Source: Agaribacter marinus (lineage in GTDB: Bacteria; Pseudomonadota; Gammaproteobacteria; Enterobacterales; Alteromonadaceae). Taken from it: 64,000 nucleotides of DNA. The stretch covers positions 1 to 64,000 of the forward strand of contig NZ_BSOT01000019.1 of the NCBI RefSeq assembly GCF_030160655.1. Direction: 5' to 3'. Shown here in pieces: positions 8,035-17,453 of the stretch; within the stretch, counting starts at the first letter, position 1, and every line of letters begins with the position of its first letter. The notes beneath the pieces were generated by a model. The model did not search any database. It had not been told where the DNA came from and saw nothing but the letters and a program-made list of their open reading frames with translations. The position numbers and the translations under genes were made by a program.

Positions 8035-10806
8035 ATGGAAAAGACCTTCAATCCCAGCCAAATTGAAAAAGCGTGTTACGCGCATTGGGAATCAAATGGG
8101 ATGTTTCGTGCAAGTGGGTATGGTGAGCCATATTGTATTTTGTTGCCACCTCCGAATGTTACCGGCAGTTTACATATGGGGCATGCTTTTCAGCATACCG
8201 TGATGGATGCGCTTGTTCGTTATCGAAGAATGAAAGGGGATAATACGCTTTGGCAGTGTGGTACTGACCATGCTGGAATTGCTACTCAAATGGTTGTAGA
8301 GCGACAGCTCAATGCAGAAGATAAAACTAGGCATGACCTAGGGCGTGAAAAGTTTATTGAGCGTATTTGGGACTGGAAAGAAGAGTCTGGTGGCAATATT
8401 ACCCAACAAATGCGCAGATTAGGCACATCGCCTGATTGGGAACGTGAAGTTTTCACCATGGATCCCAACTTGTCGAAAGCCGTGCAAGAAGTATTCATTC
8501 AACTATTTGACGAGGGGCTTATTTATCGTGGTAAGCGTCTAGTTAATTGGGATCCCGCTTTATTAACGGCCGTATCTGATCTCGAAGTGATTAGCGAAGA
8601 AGAAGATGGGCATATGTGGCATATGCGCTATCCATTAGCTGACGGGTCTGGTGAATTAGTGGTTGCCACCACTCGCCCTGAAACGATGCTTGGTGATACT
8701 GCGGTTGCTGTTCATCCTGACGATGAACGCTACAAGCATCTTGTTGGAAAAATGGTCAAGCTTCCAATAACCGAACGAGAGATCCCAATCATTGCAGACG
8801 ATTATGTGGATCCTGAGTTTGGTACAGGTTGTGTGAAAATTACACCCGCGCATGATTTCAATGATTATGAGATGGGTAAACGTCACCAACTGCCTATGAT
8901 AAATCTTTTTACCGATACAGCTTGCTTGAACGAGAATGTACCAGAAGCATATCGTGGTTTAGAGCGTTTTGAAGCACGAAAAAGGGTTGTAGAAGCGCTC
9001 GACACTAAAGGATTATTGGTACAAATTAAACCGCATAAACTTAAAGTACCACGCGGTGATAGAAGCGGTGTAGTGATAGAACCATACTTAACTGATCAGT
9101 GGTATGTCGCAGTTGAGTCTTTAGCAAAGCCGGCGATTGAGGCGGTGGAATCCGGTGAAATCCGTTTCGTGCCTGAAAATTGGAATAAAACCTATTACCA
9201 ATGGATGCACAATATTCAGGATTGGTGTATTTCTCGTCAATTATGGTGGGGACATCGCATTCCCGCCTGGTATGACGAAAATGGAGAAGTATATGTCGGT
9301 GAGAATGAATCGGCAATTAGAGAAAAGCATGGACTAGCACCTGACATCTTGCTCAAACAAGACAACGACGTACTTGATACTTGGTTTTCTTCTGCCTTAT
9401 GGCCATTTGCTACTATGGGCTGGCCGGATAAAACACCAGAGCTTGAAACGTTTGTGCCTAGTTCAGTGCTGGTGACAGGGTTTGACATTATTTTCTTCTG
9501 GGTAGCTAGAATGATAATGATGACTAAAAAGTTCACCGGCAACATTCCTTTCAAAGATATTTATATTACAGGCCTTATTCGTGACGAAAATGGCGATAAA
9601 ATGTCCAAATCGAAAGGTAACGTTCTTGACCCGATCGATTTAATTGATGGGATTGAATTGGAAGCATTAGTTAGTAAACGTACATCAGGAATGATGCAGC
9701 CTCAACTAGCTAAAAAAGTAGAAAAAGCGACCAGAAAACAATTCCCTGATGGAATAGCGTCCTATGGTACAGATGCATTGAGATTCACTTTTGCGTCCTT
9801 AGCGTCCACAAGTAGAGATATCAATTTCGATATGAGCCGAGTGGAGGGTTATCGAAATTTTTGCAATAAAATATGGAATGCGACCCGGTTTGTGCTAATG
9901 AATACAGAAGAATTTGACACAGGCAAGCAAGGTGGTGAACTAACGCTTAGCGTTTTCGACAGATGGATATGGTCTCGTTTTCAAGATACTTTGAACGCAT
10001 TTGAACAGCATATTAGTGATTATCGGTTTGATTTGGCCGCACAGAGTCTCTATGAATTCACATGGAATCAGTTTTGTGATTGGTATCTAGAGCTAAGTAA
10101 ACCAATATTAAACTCTGATACGTCGAGTGAATCGGCTAAGCGCGGTACGCGCCACACGTTAATTAATGTGCTAGAGCATATGATGCGTTTATTACATCCA
10201 TTTATGCCATATATTACAGATGAAATATGGCAGAAGATTGCACCACTATCTACTCAAAAAAGTGATGTAATTAGTATTATGTTGGCGCCATTCCCAGAAT
10301 CATCCGAGGCACTTAAAGACAATCAAGCGGAAGCTGATATTGAATGGGTAAAATCTTTTATTGTCGGTATTCGCAACATTCGTGGTGAAATGGATATTGC
10401 GCCGTCTAAAAAGCTGGACGTACTTTTGCAAAATCTTTCTGGAGCAGATGAGATTCGACTAGCAAGCACTACTGACTATTTGTTGAGTCTAGCTAAGCTT
10501 GACTCCATTCAAGTACTAAGTAAAGGAGAGGAAGCGCCGGCTTCGGCTACCGCCTTAGTAGGGGAAATGGAAATACTTATTCCTATGGCTGGTCTAATCG
10601 ACAAGGATGCTGAATTGGCTCGCCTAACAAAAGCGGAAGATAAGCTAGAAAAAGATGTGCTTAGAACACAAGGCAAATTAAACAACGAAAACTTCGTTAG
10701 TAAAGCGCCTCCTGCTGTCATTGATAAAGAGAAAGCCAAATTGGCGGATGCCCAGATGCAATTGGCAAAGGTAAAAGAGCAGAAGATAGCAATAAATGCG
10801 TTATAG
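8035..10806 (+). CDS. valS: Valyl-tRNA synthetase
   Basis: The 923-residue class Ia synthetase charges tRNA-Val. The HIGH box is HMGH at 47-50, after PPPNVTGSL. The editing (CP1) domain follows ([17 protein letters not shown], then [19 protein letters not shown]). The KMSKS loop is at 522-526, followed by the anticodon-binding domain. The C-terminal coiled coil (about 855-920, rich in K, E and A) is typical of ValS and contacts the tRNA elbow. It is the last gene of the pepA-holC-valS unit and is followed by a strong terminator. Confidence 0.97.
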   Translation: MEKTFNPSQIEKACYAHWESNGMFRASGYGEPYCILLPPPNVTGSLHMGHAFQHTVMDALVRYRRMKGDNTLWQCGTDHAGIATQMVVERQLNAEDKTRHDLGREKFIERIWDWKEESGGNITQQMRRLGTSPDWEREVFTMDPNLSKAVQEVFIQLFDEGLIYRGKRLVNWDPALLTAVSDLEVISEEEDGHMWHMRYPLADGSGELVVATTRPETMLGDTAVAVHPDDERYKHLVGKMVKLPITEREIPIIADDYVDPEFGTGCVKITPAHDFNDYEMGKRHQLPMINLFTDTACLNENVPEAYRGLERFEARKRVVEALDTKGLLVQIKPHKLKVPRGDRSGVVIEPYLTDQWYVAVESLAKPAIEAVESGEIRFVPENWNKTYYQWMHNIQDWCISRQLWWGHRIPAWYDENGEVYVGENESAIREKHGLAPDILLKQDNDVLDTWFSSALWPFATMGWPDKTPELETFVPSSVLVTGFDIIFFWVARMIMMTKKFTGNIPFKDIYITGLIRDENGDKMSKSKGNVLDPIDLIDGIELEALVSKRTSGMMQPQLAKKVEKATRKQFPDGIASYGTDALRFTFASLASTSRDINFDMSRVEGYRNFCNKIWNATRFVLMNTEEFDTGKQGGELTLSVFDRWIWSRFQDTLNAFEQHISDYRFDLAAQSLYEFTWNQFCDWYLELSKPILNSDTSSESAKRGTRHTLINVLEHMMRLLHPFMPYITDEIWQKIAPLSTQKSDVISIMLAPFPESSEALKDNQAEADIEWVKSFIVGIRNIRGEMDIAPSKKLDVLLQNLSGADEIRLASTTDYLLSLAKLDSIQVLSKGEEAPASATALVGEMEILIPMAGLIDKDAELARLTKAEDKLEKDVLRTQGKLNNENFVSKAPPAVIDKEKAKLADAQMQLAKVKEQKIAINAL

Positions 10807-10824
10807 ACGCTTTTGAAATACACG

Positions 10825-10867
10825 AAAAAAAGCGGCTTTGTTACTATAAATTAAGCCGCTTTTTTAC
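10825..10867. terminator. Bidirectional terminator between valS and rraB
   Basis: The arms AAAAAAGCGGCTT and AAGCCGCTTTTTT pair perfectly around a 14-base loop, so each strand has a stem followed by a T tract. It can end the valS transcript on plus and the plsC-rraB transcript on minus. Confidence 0.85.
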
Positions 10868-10916
10868 AAATTTTCTTTCAAATACAATGTGTATTCACCT
10901 AAATGTTTACCAAAGC

Positions 10917-11276
10917 TTAATTTGGCTTTTCGATAAAGTACGTGCCCCAACCATCATAATGAACGCCATGTTTTTGTGCGATTTTGACGAGTGCGTCGGT
11001 ATCTTTGTTGAATGCCTCAAGGTTAAGCTCTTTCTCAGTGACAGCATCGTAGCAAAACACTATACCGCCATCATCTAACACTAATTCTTCAGCGTCTGAG
11101 ACTTCGAAACCGGCCTTAAAGGTATCAACCGCGGCTTTTTCAAGTTTATCAAAATTATTGCAGGCAAAGTGATGCTCAATAACATGAGGTTTTGAATGGT
11201 CGGTGCCATCTTCCATCAGTGCTTCAATGGTTTCTTCGTTAAATTCATGCCATTCGAGCAATTCTTCATTATCCAC
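10917..11276 (-). CDS. rraB: Ribonuclease E inhibitor RraB
   Basis: The 119-residue acidic protein matches RraB, which binds RNase E and modulates mRNA decay in the degradosome. Conserved blocks include ALMEDGTD, VIEHHFAC, LEKAAVDTFKAGFEV and the C-terminal VHYDGWGTYF. It is shorter than E. coli RraB because it lacks the long acidic tail. It lies 21 bases downstream of plsC on the same strand, so the two may be co-transcribed. It ends at the shared terminator with valS. Confidence 0.9.
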   Translation of the reverse strand: MDNEELLEWHEFNEETIEALMEDGTDHSKPHVIEHHFACNNFDKLEKAAVDTFKAGFEVSDAEELVLDDGGIVFCYDAVTEKELNLEAFNKDTDALVKIAQKHGVHYDGWGTYFIEKPN

Positions 11277-11297
11277 GTATTTATTTCCTGTTAACAG

Positions 11298-12017
11298 TTA
11301 GGCTTTACTTGCCCGCTTGGCTTCGTCGGTGAGTGCAGCAAGCTTTTCTTTGTACATGTTTTCAAAGCGTTTGGCTATTTCTTTTGCGCTTTCGTCAGTA
11401 TCCGAAGGTTCTGGCGGCATAATATCAACTAGCACCGTACCATTATTCCAGCGATTGAATCTAATATCGCTCAAATCACTGCAGCAAATCGGTACTATTC
11501 GTTGATTTGTTGCTCTTGCTAAACGAAATGCCCCTGTTTTAAATGGAAGTATGCCTTTGCCCCTGCTACGAGTGCCTTCAGGGAACATATAAATTGAAAG
11601 CCCTTTTTCTTTTACTTTTTTACTGGCTACATCAAGAGTGCCTCTTGCACTCGATGAATCTTTTCGGTCAATCAATATATTGCCTGACAACCAGTAAATA
11701 AGACCAAATATAGGCACCCATTTTAAACTTTTTTTCCCGATAGTAACTGCACCAGGTCTCGCTGACCTGCTGACAGTAATTAAGTCGTATGTATTTTGAT
11801 GGTTAGCAATGTATAGATAAGATTCGTCATTTTTTAACTCGGGCGATGTTCTAACAATTAACGTAATGCCCATAATTTTCGACATCGTCGAATACGTGCG
11901 CCCTGCCCAATGAACATTATTAATATGCATGGGCCGGATTAAACAAAAAATCACTAAACCGGTATTGATAATAATGAAATAAATAAAAAGTACCAAAAAA
12001 CGAAATACTGCTAACAC
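11298..12017 (-). CDS. plsC: 1-acyl-sn-glycerol-3-phosphate acyltransferase
   Basis: The 239-residue membrane acyltransferase adds the second fatty acid to lysophosphatidic acid in phospholipid synthesis. An N-terminal membrane helix (about 5-28) is followed by the catalytic HX4D motif (H73-D78 in ANHQNTYD) and the phosphate-binding FPEGTR motif (145-150). A third conserved block reads FKTGAFRLA. Some bacteria carry several PlsC paralogues. This one sits upstream of rraB and could be either the main enzyme or a paralogue with a different chain preference. Confidence 0.88.
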   Translation of the reverse strand: MLAVFRFLVLFIYFIIINTGLVIFCLIRPMHINNVHWAGRTYSTMSKIMGITLIVRTSPELKNDESYLYIANHQNTYDLITVSRSARPGAVTIGKKSLKWVPIFGLIYWLSGNILIDRKDSSSARGTLDVASKKVKEKGLSIYMFPEGTRSRGKGILPFKTGAFRLARATNQRIVPICCSDLSDIRFNRWNNGTVLVDIMPPEPSDTDESAKEIAKRFENMYKEKLAALTDEAKRASKA

Positions 12018-12146
12018 CTGAGATCCAAAAAATATTCACATAGCGTGATTATACCTTCTGGTGATAAAACTCATAGTATATGTGTAAATTAATATTTAAA
12101 TTTGCCGATATCTTACACAGTTGTCTTAAATAAGAATGAAAGTAAT

Positions 12147-13247
12147 ATGGCGTTATTTACCCCTGATGATCTTGACGAAGATATATTGCAAGATCTAAAA
12201 GAAGAAATACTTGAACTGTATGAAGCAAGCGAGCAAACACTCATTGAGTTGGAGTTAACACCTACTGACAACGACTTACAACGTGCTTTGTTTAGGTCTG
12301 TCCATACGATTAAAGGCGACCTTGGTCTCGTTGGTTTTACGCCAATGATTGAAGTACTTCAATACTTAGAAGACATACTTGATCTTTTGCGAAAGGGCGA
12401 GACAGAATATACCAGTGTGTTGAGTGATTTGGTTATGCGTCTAATGGACCGCGTGACTCAATTTGTCACGGAGTGTATTAGAGATGGAAAAGTTGAGTAT
12501 GATAAAGAATCTCTAGACGAAACCATTGAAGTCATTAAAGCAGTTAATGACAAAAATAATAAGGACCATGAGCGTTTAATTTTGAAGGCATTGAATCGCC
12601 TTCAAAATAAAGAGGATGAACCGGAAGAAAATACCGTACAACTTGCTAAAACCGGTATTCCAAAAAATTTATCGCCAGAAAAACAAGTTGATCTTCTCTT
12701 TTTCAGGGAAGTTATGCGACCAATTGAGAAGCGATCCGGGTACAAGGAAGGTAGGGGAGATAGATTGGCAATACTGGCGTTTTATATAAACAGTCTACAT
12801 GAAGCCCCTGTTGATGAAGCTCAACTCGCGGTCGCGTGCTATGTACATGACTTTGGTTTGGCATTCATGCCGCATGATATTGTTTGTAAGGAAGAGCGCT
12901 TAAGCGCGATGGAATCGAATTTACTACGTTCTCATGTTTATAAGAGTACTCGCTTGATTGAGCATCTAAATGAGTGGGACGAAGCTCGAAAGATAGTAAT
13001 GCAACACCATGAAAATGTTGATGGCAGTGGTTATCCCTTAGGCATCGATGGCGAACAAATGTGTGAAGGTGCTAAACTGCTGAGTATTCTCGACCGCTAT
13101 GACAACTTGATTCACCAAGCGCAAGAAAATGGGGAGCCACTCTCACCAAAAGATGCGGTGATTGCACTGAATAAAAATTATAGAGGTCAACTGAGTGGCA
13201 CTTGGCTACGTTTATTTAATCAGGGTATGACACGTTATTTGACCTAA
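12147..13247 (+). CDS. HPt - HD-GYP fusion protein (modified active site)
   Basis: From the ATG at 12147 the protein has 366 residues. An upstream TTG at 12102 is possible but has no ribosome-binding site. Residues 1-110 form an HPt histidine-phosphotransfer domain with the site H53 in HTIKGD. Residues 180-360 form an HD-GYP domain, the c-di-GMP phosphodiesterase fold. HD (H234-D235), the later His (SHVYKS), HH (287-288), DGSGYP (292-297) and D in ILDRYD are present. Two positions differ: the lysine of HDxGK is leucine (HDFGL), and the early metal-ligand histidine is replaced by arginine near 203 (EGRGDR). Activity is therefore uncertain. The layout suggests phosphorelay control of c-di-GMP turnover or binding. 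No kinase is adjacent, but ArcB at 27 kb shows that phosphorelay partners exist. Confidence 0.82.
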   Translation: MALFTPDDLDEDILQDLKEEILELYEASEQTLIELELTPTDNDLQRALFRSVHTIKGDLGLVGFTPMIEVLQYLEDILDLLRKGETEYTSVLSDLVMRLMDRVTQFVTECIRDGKVEYDKESLDETIEVIKAVNDKNNKDHERLILKALNRLQNKEDEPEENTVQLAKTGIPKNLSPEKQVDLLFFREVMRPIEKRSGYKEGRGDRLAILAFYINSLHEAPVDEAQLAVACYVHDFGLAFMPHDIVCKEERLSAMESNLLRSHVYKSTRLIEHLNEWDEARKIVMQHHENVDGSGYPLGIDGEQMCEGAKLLSILDRYDNLIHQAQENGEPLSPKDAVIALNKNYRGQLSGTWLRLFNQGMTRYLT

Positions 13248-13293
13248 CGCATCTGATTTTTCTCAAAGCAACGGACAAACGTTGAACACCTTC

Positions 13294-13321
13294 AAAAGCC
13301 GATAATTTATATCGGCTTTTT
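13294..13321 (+). terminator. Terminator after the HPt/HD-GYP gene
   Basis: The arms AAAAGCCGAT and ATCGGCTTTT enclose a short AT loop, and a T run closes the hairpin. It lies 46 bases after the stop codon. The A-rich 5' side would let it work on the minus strand too. Confidence 0.75.
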
Positions 13322-13569
13322 GAGTTCATACAGTAAAGCATTACCGGTTTACTGTCGTAAATTAGGTATGAAAATGTTGTTTATCCCGTAAAAACTTCGT
13401 TTTATCACATAACTCTGATATTTAAATTTCTATCCTCTACACTTTATTTGCCTTATATAGTCTTTCCCTAGACATTGGCATTGGAGGCTCATTGAGCCTC
13501 TTTTTTTCCTACCGCAAATTGCCTAGGTGAAGACAAAGCGCGGAATTACAAGTTGATTAGGAGCATATC
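13322..13569 (+). other. Intergenic leader with an internal terminator
   Basis: This gap lies between two plus-strand genes and holds a second strong terminator-like hairpin (13484-13507) without a coding gene in front of it. An AT-rich element CTTATATAGTC (about 13452-13462) could be a -10 box. Only 62 bases separate the hairpin from the DUF3718 start, and I see no promoter there. Either a small RNA ends at the hairpin or the gene downstream is controlled by read-through. Both ideas are inference. Confidence 0.35.
13484..13507 (+). terminator. Orphan intrinsic terminator upstream of DUF3718 gene
   Basis: A perfect 7-bp stem GAGGCTC/GAGCCTC with the triloop ATT is followed by seven T. By form it is a textbook terminator. 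By position it lies in the leader of the gene starting at 13570 rather than after a gene. Confidence 0.7.
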
Positions 13570-13920
13570 ATGCAAAAGTCATTTAAAGTCGCCATGTTAG
13601 TTGTTGGTTCTTGTTTCATTGTTAGTAACGCTTCTGCTGTGTCTAAATACAATGAGACTAGATTGATTAAGGTATGTGAAGCAATTCAGTCTGGTAGTAA
13701 ACTCAAAGTATCTAAGCGAGTTAGAGACTTGGGCATTAGCTATCGTAAGCTGAATGAAAAACTAGTTTGCAATGGCGAAGACCCAATTAGTTTTGCAATA
13801 CGACACGGTGCAGCCAAAAATGCTGAGTTCATAGCTAAACGCGCCGGTACAGAACTCTCAGATTCTCAATTAAATTTACTTGCCAAAGTAGCACAGAAAA
13901 AGTTAAAGCAGAAAGGATAG
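13570..13920 (+). CDS. DUF3718-type small secreted protein
   Basis: The 116-residue protein has a clear signal peptide (about 1-23, hydrophobic core VAMLVVGSCFIV, cleavage near NASA-VS). The mature part carries two cysteines (one in KVCEAI, one in LVCNGED) that could form a disulfide. The pattern of a first helix with CEAI, a central LGISYRKLNEKLVCNG and then FAIRHGA resembles the DUF3718 family of Alteromonadales. Function is unknown. TTAGGAG precedes the ATG at good spacing. See the orphan terminator in its leader. Confidence 0.7.
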   Translation: MQKSFKVAMLVVGSCFIVSNASAVSKYNETRLIKVCEAIQSGSKLKVSKRVRDLGISYRKLNEKLVCNGEDPISFAIRHGAAKNAEFIAKRAGTELSDSQLNLLAKVAQKKLKQKG

Positions 13921-13933
13921 TAATATAGTGTAG

Positions 13934-13967
13934 GCAATGGCCTTGCTCTCTAGAGCTTGACCATTGC
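13934..13967 (+). repeat. Nested inverted repeat after the DUF3718 gene
   Basis: Outer arms GCAATGG/CCATTGC enclose inner arms GCTCT/AGAGC, forming a long hairpin that begins 14 bases after the stop codon. No T tract follows, so it is not a classic terminator. It may stabilise the mRNA 3' end or act as a factor-dependent stop. Confidence 0.45.
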
Positions 13968-14117
13968 TATGGGTATGTAAATGGTATAGCAAGTTCTTCT
14001 TAAATTGCCTTCTTCGTTATTTCCAATCATAAAAGGTCTAAATTTTTATCTCTATTCTGACGATCCTCGGTCGATAAACTCTTCATTGGGACACAACATT
14101 TGTGGAGTAGTTGATTG

Positions 14118-14561
14118 ATGTATAAATTCACGTTAAGAGGGAACTTAAATGCCCCCATTTCGGAGGTATATAAAGCATTTTCTGATCCTGAGAGAATTGC
14201 CAAATGGTGGGCGCCTGGCAAACTAAGTGTATGTCGGTATGTGGGCGAAGTCGCTGAAGGAGAGCAGTTTAGATTGGTAATGCAAAGTGATGACGGATTT
14301 CAGCAATCAGTTGAAGGAATGTACAATACAGTCGAAACGAATAAACGCGTGAGTTTTACGTGGCGTTGGGAAGATACCCACGAAATGACTAAAGTAAGCG
14401 TTAGTTTTGAACCCCAAAAGAATCAAAATACTAAATTTGAGTTGTCTCAAAATGGATTTAAATATCACAATGATATGTTACAACAACAATATGCGTGGTT
14501 AGACTGCTTAGAAAAATTGAGTAGCTTTTTACCAAACCCATCAATGACCTTGTCCGCTTAA
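14118..14561 (+). CDS. SRPBCC (AHSA1-like) domain protein
   Basis: The 147-residue protein has the START/Bet v1-like fold of the AHSA1 group. It opens with a beta-strand and then APISEVYKAFSDPERIAKWWAP, the standard first-helix motif with the WW pair. Later strands include VEGMYNTVETNKRVSFTWRW. A C-terminal helix lines the cavity. These proteins bind hydrophobic ligands, and no specific function can be assigned. The ATG at 14118 has GTGGAG upstream; a TTG one codon earlier is less likely. It is a single gene with a shared terminator. Confidence 0.8.
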   Translation: MYKFTLRGNLNAPISEVYKAFSDPERIAKWWAPGKLSVCRYVGEVAEGEQFRLVMQSDDGFQQSVEGMYNTVETNKRVSFTWRWEDTHEMTKVSVSFEPQKNQNTKFELSQNGFKYHNDMLQQQYAWLDCLEKLSSFLPNPSMTLSA

Positions 14562-14590
14562 GTTAGTGGCTTAAGGTTGATTCCATAAAC

Positions 14591-14622
14591 AAAAAAACGA
14601 GCTAAGATTAGCTCGTTTTTTT
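14591..14622. terminator. Bidirectional terminator between SRPBCC gene and mepM
   Basis: The stem CGAGCTA/TAGCTCG is flanked by seven A on the left and seven T on the right, so it works on both strands. It separates two convergent genes. Confidence 0.9.
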
Positions 14623-14639
14623 GTTTTTACACAGTGCTC

Positions 14640-15938
14640 TTACTTCATCGCCAACATAATTCGCTTATTGTTGTCTAGCAAGCTCTGATGTTTGTCTGCT
14701 ACTACTAAAAAACTGTCTTTTTCTGATGCTTTAATTGGCTTAGCTTTAGGGAGTTCTACCGTTCTCGGATTTCTGTGTACGCCGTTGACTAAAAATTCAT
14801 AGTGTAAGTGTGCACCAGTAACCATGCCAGAGCGGCCAAGGTAGCCAATAGTTTGTCCCTGTTTGACCCATTGGCCTCGTTTTACTGCTTTGCGCTTAAA
14901 GTGCAAGTATTTGGTTGTATACTTTTCGCCATGCTGTATGAAAACATAATTTCCGTTGAATCTATTGTATCCGGCTTCTATAACTTTACCGTCACCAGAA
15001 GCTACGACGGGCGTGCCGATTGGTGCAGCGTAATCTACACCACGGTGAGGTTTGATGCGTTTTTGTACAGGGTGAAACCGTCTGGGGTTAAAATTAGAAC
15101 TGACGTAGTATTTGAAGTTGATAGGCGCACGCAAAAAGCTTTTACGCATGCTTCGCCCTTCAGGTGTATAATAATTGCCGTCTGTATACCTAATCGCAGT
15201 AAATGTATCCCCTTGATTGATAAACTCTGCCGCGACAATATCACCAAATCCAATAAACTCGCCGTCAACATACAGTTCTTCATAGGCCAAATTAAAAGAA
15301 TCGCCTCGACGTATCTCTTGCGCGAAGTCTATGTCCCACCCAAAAATACCAGCAAGTTCCATAATTTGATTGTCGGTTAAGCCGCCCTCAATGCCGGCGT
15401 GCCAAAAACTACTTTTAATGGTGCCTTGGCCAAAGCCAATAATTTTTTCAACATTTTTTGTCTTAATATCACTGTGATAGTTATTTTCAACTAATGATAT
15501 TTGTAGTGTTTCGGTATTTGTAATTGGGTATTGTAATGACGTAAGTTGTCCTGCTTCATCAATATGGAGATATAGTATGTCGCTCGGTTTGATGCGTTTT
15601 AGTTTTTGTGCATGTTCACCTGCTTTACTTACTTTGTAGGTTGTTTGTGCAGATAACTTGTGCTTTTTGAGTATGCTTGCGAGTGTGTCGCCACGTTTAA
15701 CTTTATGTGTAATATAATCTTCGGCTTCAAATAATGACTCGTCTAGGATACCTTCAGAATTAAGTTCTGGCACCGGCAACTCATATTGTACGCCGGGTTC
15801 AAGTTGCATCACTTTTACGTTACGTGACGCGCTAACATTGTCTGTGGGAAATATAAATAAAACGATCGTGACGAACAAAACCGCACCTAAAGTGTAGCGG
15901 TGCTTTTTTGGAAGATGTTTTATTGTATTGTTTATCAT
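14640..15938 (-). CDS. mepM: Murein DD-endopeptidase, M23 family (MepM-like)
   Basis: The 432-residue envelope protein cuts D-Ala-mDAP cross-links so that new peptidoglycan can be inserted. Order of parts: an N-terminal membrane segment (about 17-32), a LysM/OapA-like region (75-125, with THKVKRGDTLASIL), a central domain, and an M23 peptidase (270-395). All four catalytic or metal positions are seen: H298 and D302 in HRGVD, H377 and H379 in HLHYEF. The domain order and length match YebA/MepM. It is divergent from tyrS, a pairing common in gammaproteobacteria. Confidence 0.9.
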   Translation of the reverse strand: MINNTIKHLPKKHRYTLGAVLFVTIVLFIFPTDNVSASRNVKVMQLEPGVQYELPVPELNSEGILDESLFEAEDYITHKVKRGDTLASILKKHKLSAQTTYKVSKAGEHAQKLKRIKPSDILYLHIDEAGQLTSLQYPITNTETLQISLVENNYHSDIKTKNVEKIIGFGQGTIKSSFWHAGIEGGLTDNQIMELAGIFGWDIDFAQEIRRGDSFNLAYEELYVDGEFIGFGDIVAAEFINQGDTFTAIRYTDGNYYTPEGRSMRKSFLRAPINFKYYVSSNFNPRRFHPVQKRIKPHRGVDYAAPIGTPVVASGDGKVIEAGYNRFNGNYVFIQHGEKYTTKYLHFKRKAVKRGQWVKQGQTIGYLGRSGMVTGAHLHYEFLVNGVHRNPRTVELPKAKPIKASEKDSFLVVADKHQSLLDNNKRIMLAMK

Positions 15939-16140
15939 AGGCTCGTAAAATACACAGGTTAAAGGTCAGAATATACCGAATTTAGTCTGGTTTCCAGTCA
16001 AAAGGTTCACTTTACCATCTAAAGTATTATCGGCGCAAAATGAGTATCCTTCAGGATTTGGTTACTCCGTAATTATACCTTTATATATAAGTTACTTACT
16101 AAAGATTTACACAACATTCATTATTTTTTAGGATACAAAC

Positions 16141-17340
16141 ATGGCCAGTTGGGAAACAGCTTTCGCGGAAATTAAACGTGGTTCCGATGAGATTTTAATA
16201 GAAGAAGAGCTGATTGAACGCTTAAAAACCAATAAACCACTAAAAATTAAAGCTGGTTTTGACCCAACCGCGCCCGATTTGCATTTGGGGCACACTGTTT
16301 TAATCAATAAACTTCGAACCTTTCAACAACTGGGTCATGACGTTATATTTTTGATTGGGGATTTTACCGGTTTGATAGGGGATCCTACGGGAAAAAACGC
16401 GACTCGTAAGCCACTTACGAAAGAACAAGTGTTGGAAAATGCAAAGACCTATCAAGAACAAGTATTTAAAATACTAGATCCGGCAAAAACAACTATCCGC
16501 TTTAATTCAGAGTGGATGGATGCCTTGGGCGCTGCCGGAATGATTAAGCTTGCGGCAAGCCAAACTGTGGCCAGAATGTTAGAACGAGATGATTTCAAAA
16601 AACGCTACGCTAGTAATCAGCCAATTGCTATTCACGAGTTTTTGTACCCGCTTGTGCAAGGGTGGGATTCGGTCGCACTAGAGTCAGACGTTGAGCTTGG
16701 TGGTACTGACCAACGTTTTAACTTATTAATGGGACGAGAATTACAAAAGTCTCAAGGGCAAAAACAACAAACGGTGCTAATGATGCCATTGTTGGAAGGC
16801 TTGGATGGTGTGCAAAAAATGTCTAAGTCACTGAACAATTATATTGGTATTACAGATGCACCGAATGATATGTTCGGAAAGGTGATGTCAATTTCTGATG
16901 ATCTGATGTGGCGTTATTTTGATTTGTTAAGTTTTAGACCTTTGAAAGAGATTGCAGAATTAAAAGCATCTGTAAAAAGTGGTAAGAACCCTCGAGACCT
17001 TAAAATCGAATTAGCAAAAGAATTGATTACACGTTTTCACAGTGAAGAGGATGCAGATACTGCTCACAATGACTTTATTCAGCGTTTTCAGAAAAACGCT
17101 ATTCCTGACGACATGCCAGAGATCAATATTGCCTTACCATCTGACGGCATAGTTATAGGAAGTTTACTTAAATCAGCCAAACTTGTTGGTTCAACTTCCG
17201 ATGCTATGCGGATGATAAAACAGAATGCGGTTAAGATTGACGGTGAAAAAGTAGCAGATACTCGATTGATATTGAATGAAACCGGCACCCGAGTGTATCA
17301 AGTAGGAAAGCGTAAATTTGCTCGTATTACCTTGTCATAA
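16141..17340 (+). CDS. tyrS: Tyrosyl-tRNA synthetase
   Basis: The 399-residue class Ic enzyme charges tRNA-Tyr. HLGH (48-51) is the HIGH box and KMSKS is at 226-230. The [10 protein letters not shown] motif builds the active site. An S4-type RNA-binding domain closes the C terminus (about 335-399). The HLGH form and the length match the TyrZ-like subgroup rather than E. coli TyrS. TTTTTTAGG precedes the ATG. Confidence 0.96.
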   Translation: MASWETAFAEIKRGSDEILIEEELIERLKTNKPLKIKAGFDPTAPDLHLGHTVLINKLRTFQQLGHDVIFLIGDFTGLIGDPTGKNATRKPLTKEQVLENAKTYQEQVFKILDPAKTTIRFNSEWMDALGAAGMIKLAASQTVARMLERDDFKKRYASNQPIAIHEFLYPLVQGWDSVALESDVELGGTDQRFNLLMGRELQKSQGQKQQTVLMMPLLEGLDGVQKMSKSLNNYIGITDAPNDMFGKVMSISDDLMWRYFDLLSFRPLKEIAELKASVKSGKNPRDLKIELAKELITRFHSEEDADTAHNDFIQRFQKNAIPDDMPEINIALPSDGIVIGSLLKSAKLVGSTSDAMRMIKQNAVKIDGEKVADTRLILNETGTRVYQVGKRKFARITLS

Positions 17341-17395
17341 CATCATGTTCAACTGATGTATGTGATACTAGGGAATTTGTTTCAAGCATTTCGCG

Positions 17396-17430
17396 GCAAG
17401 TAAAATACGCATTGTGTTTTACTTGCTTTC
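17396..17430 (+). terminator. Likely terminator of tyrS
   Basis: GCAAGTAAAA pairs with TTTTACTTGC around an 11-base loop and is followed by a short T-rich stretch. It lies between convergent tyrS and the cobD-like gene. The T tract is weak. Confidence 0.5.
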
Positions 17431-17453
17431 ACTTTAAACCTCTACAAGTCGTT

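Noticed and set aside
12102-12146. TTG start for the HPt/HD-GYP protein
   Set aside because: No ribosome-binding site precedes it, and the HPt fold begins only after the ATG at 12147.
14808-15380. 190-codon plus-strand open frame inside mepM
   Set aside because: It is antisense to the conserved M23 peptidase gene and its protein has no recognisable features; overlap by chance is sufficient.
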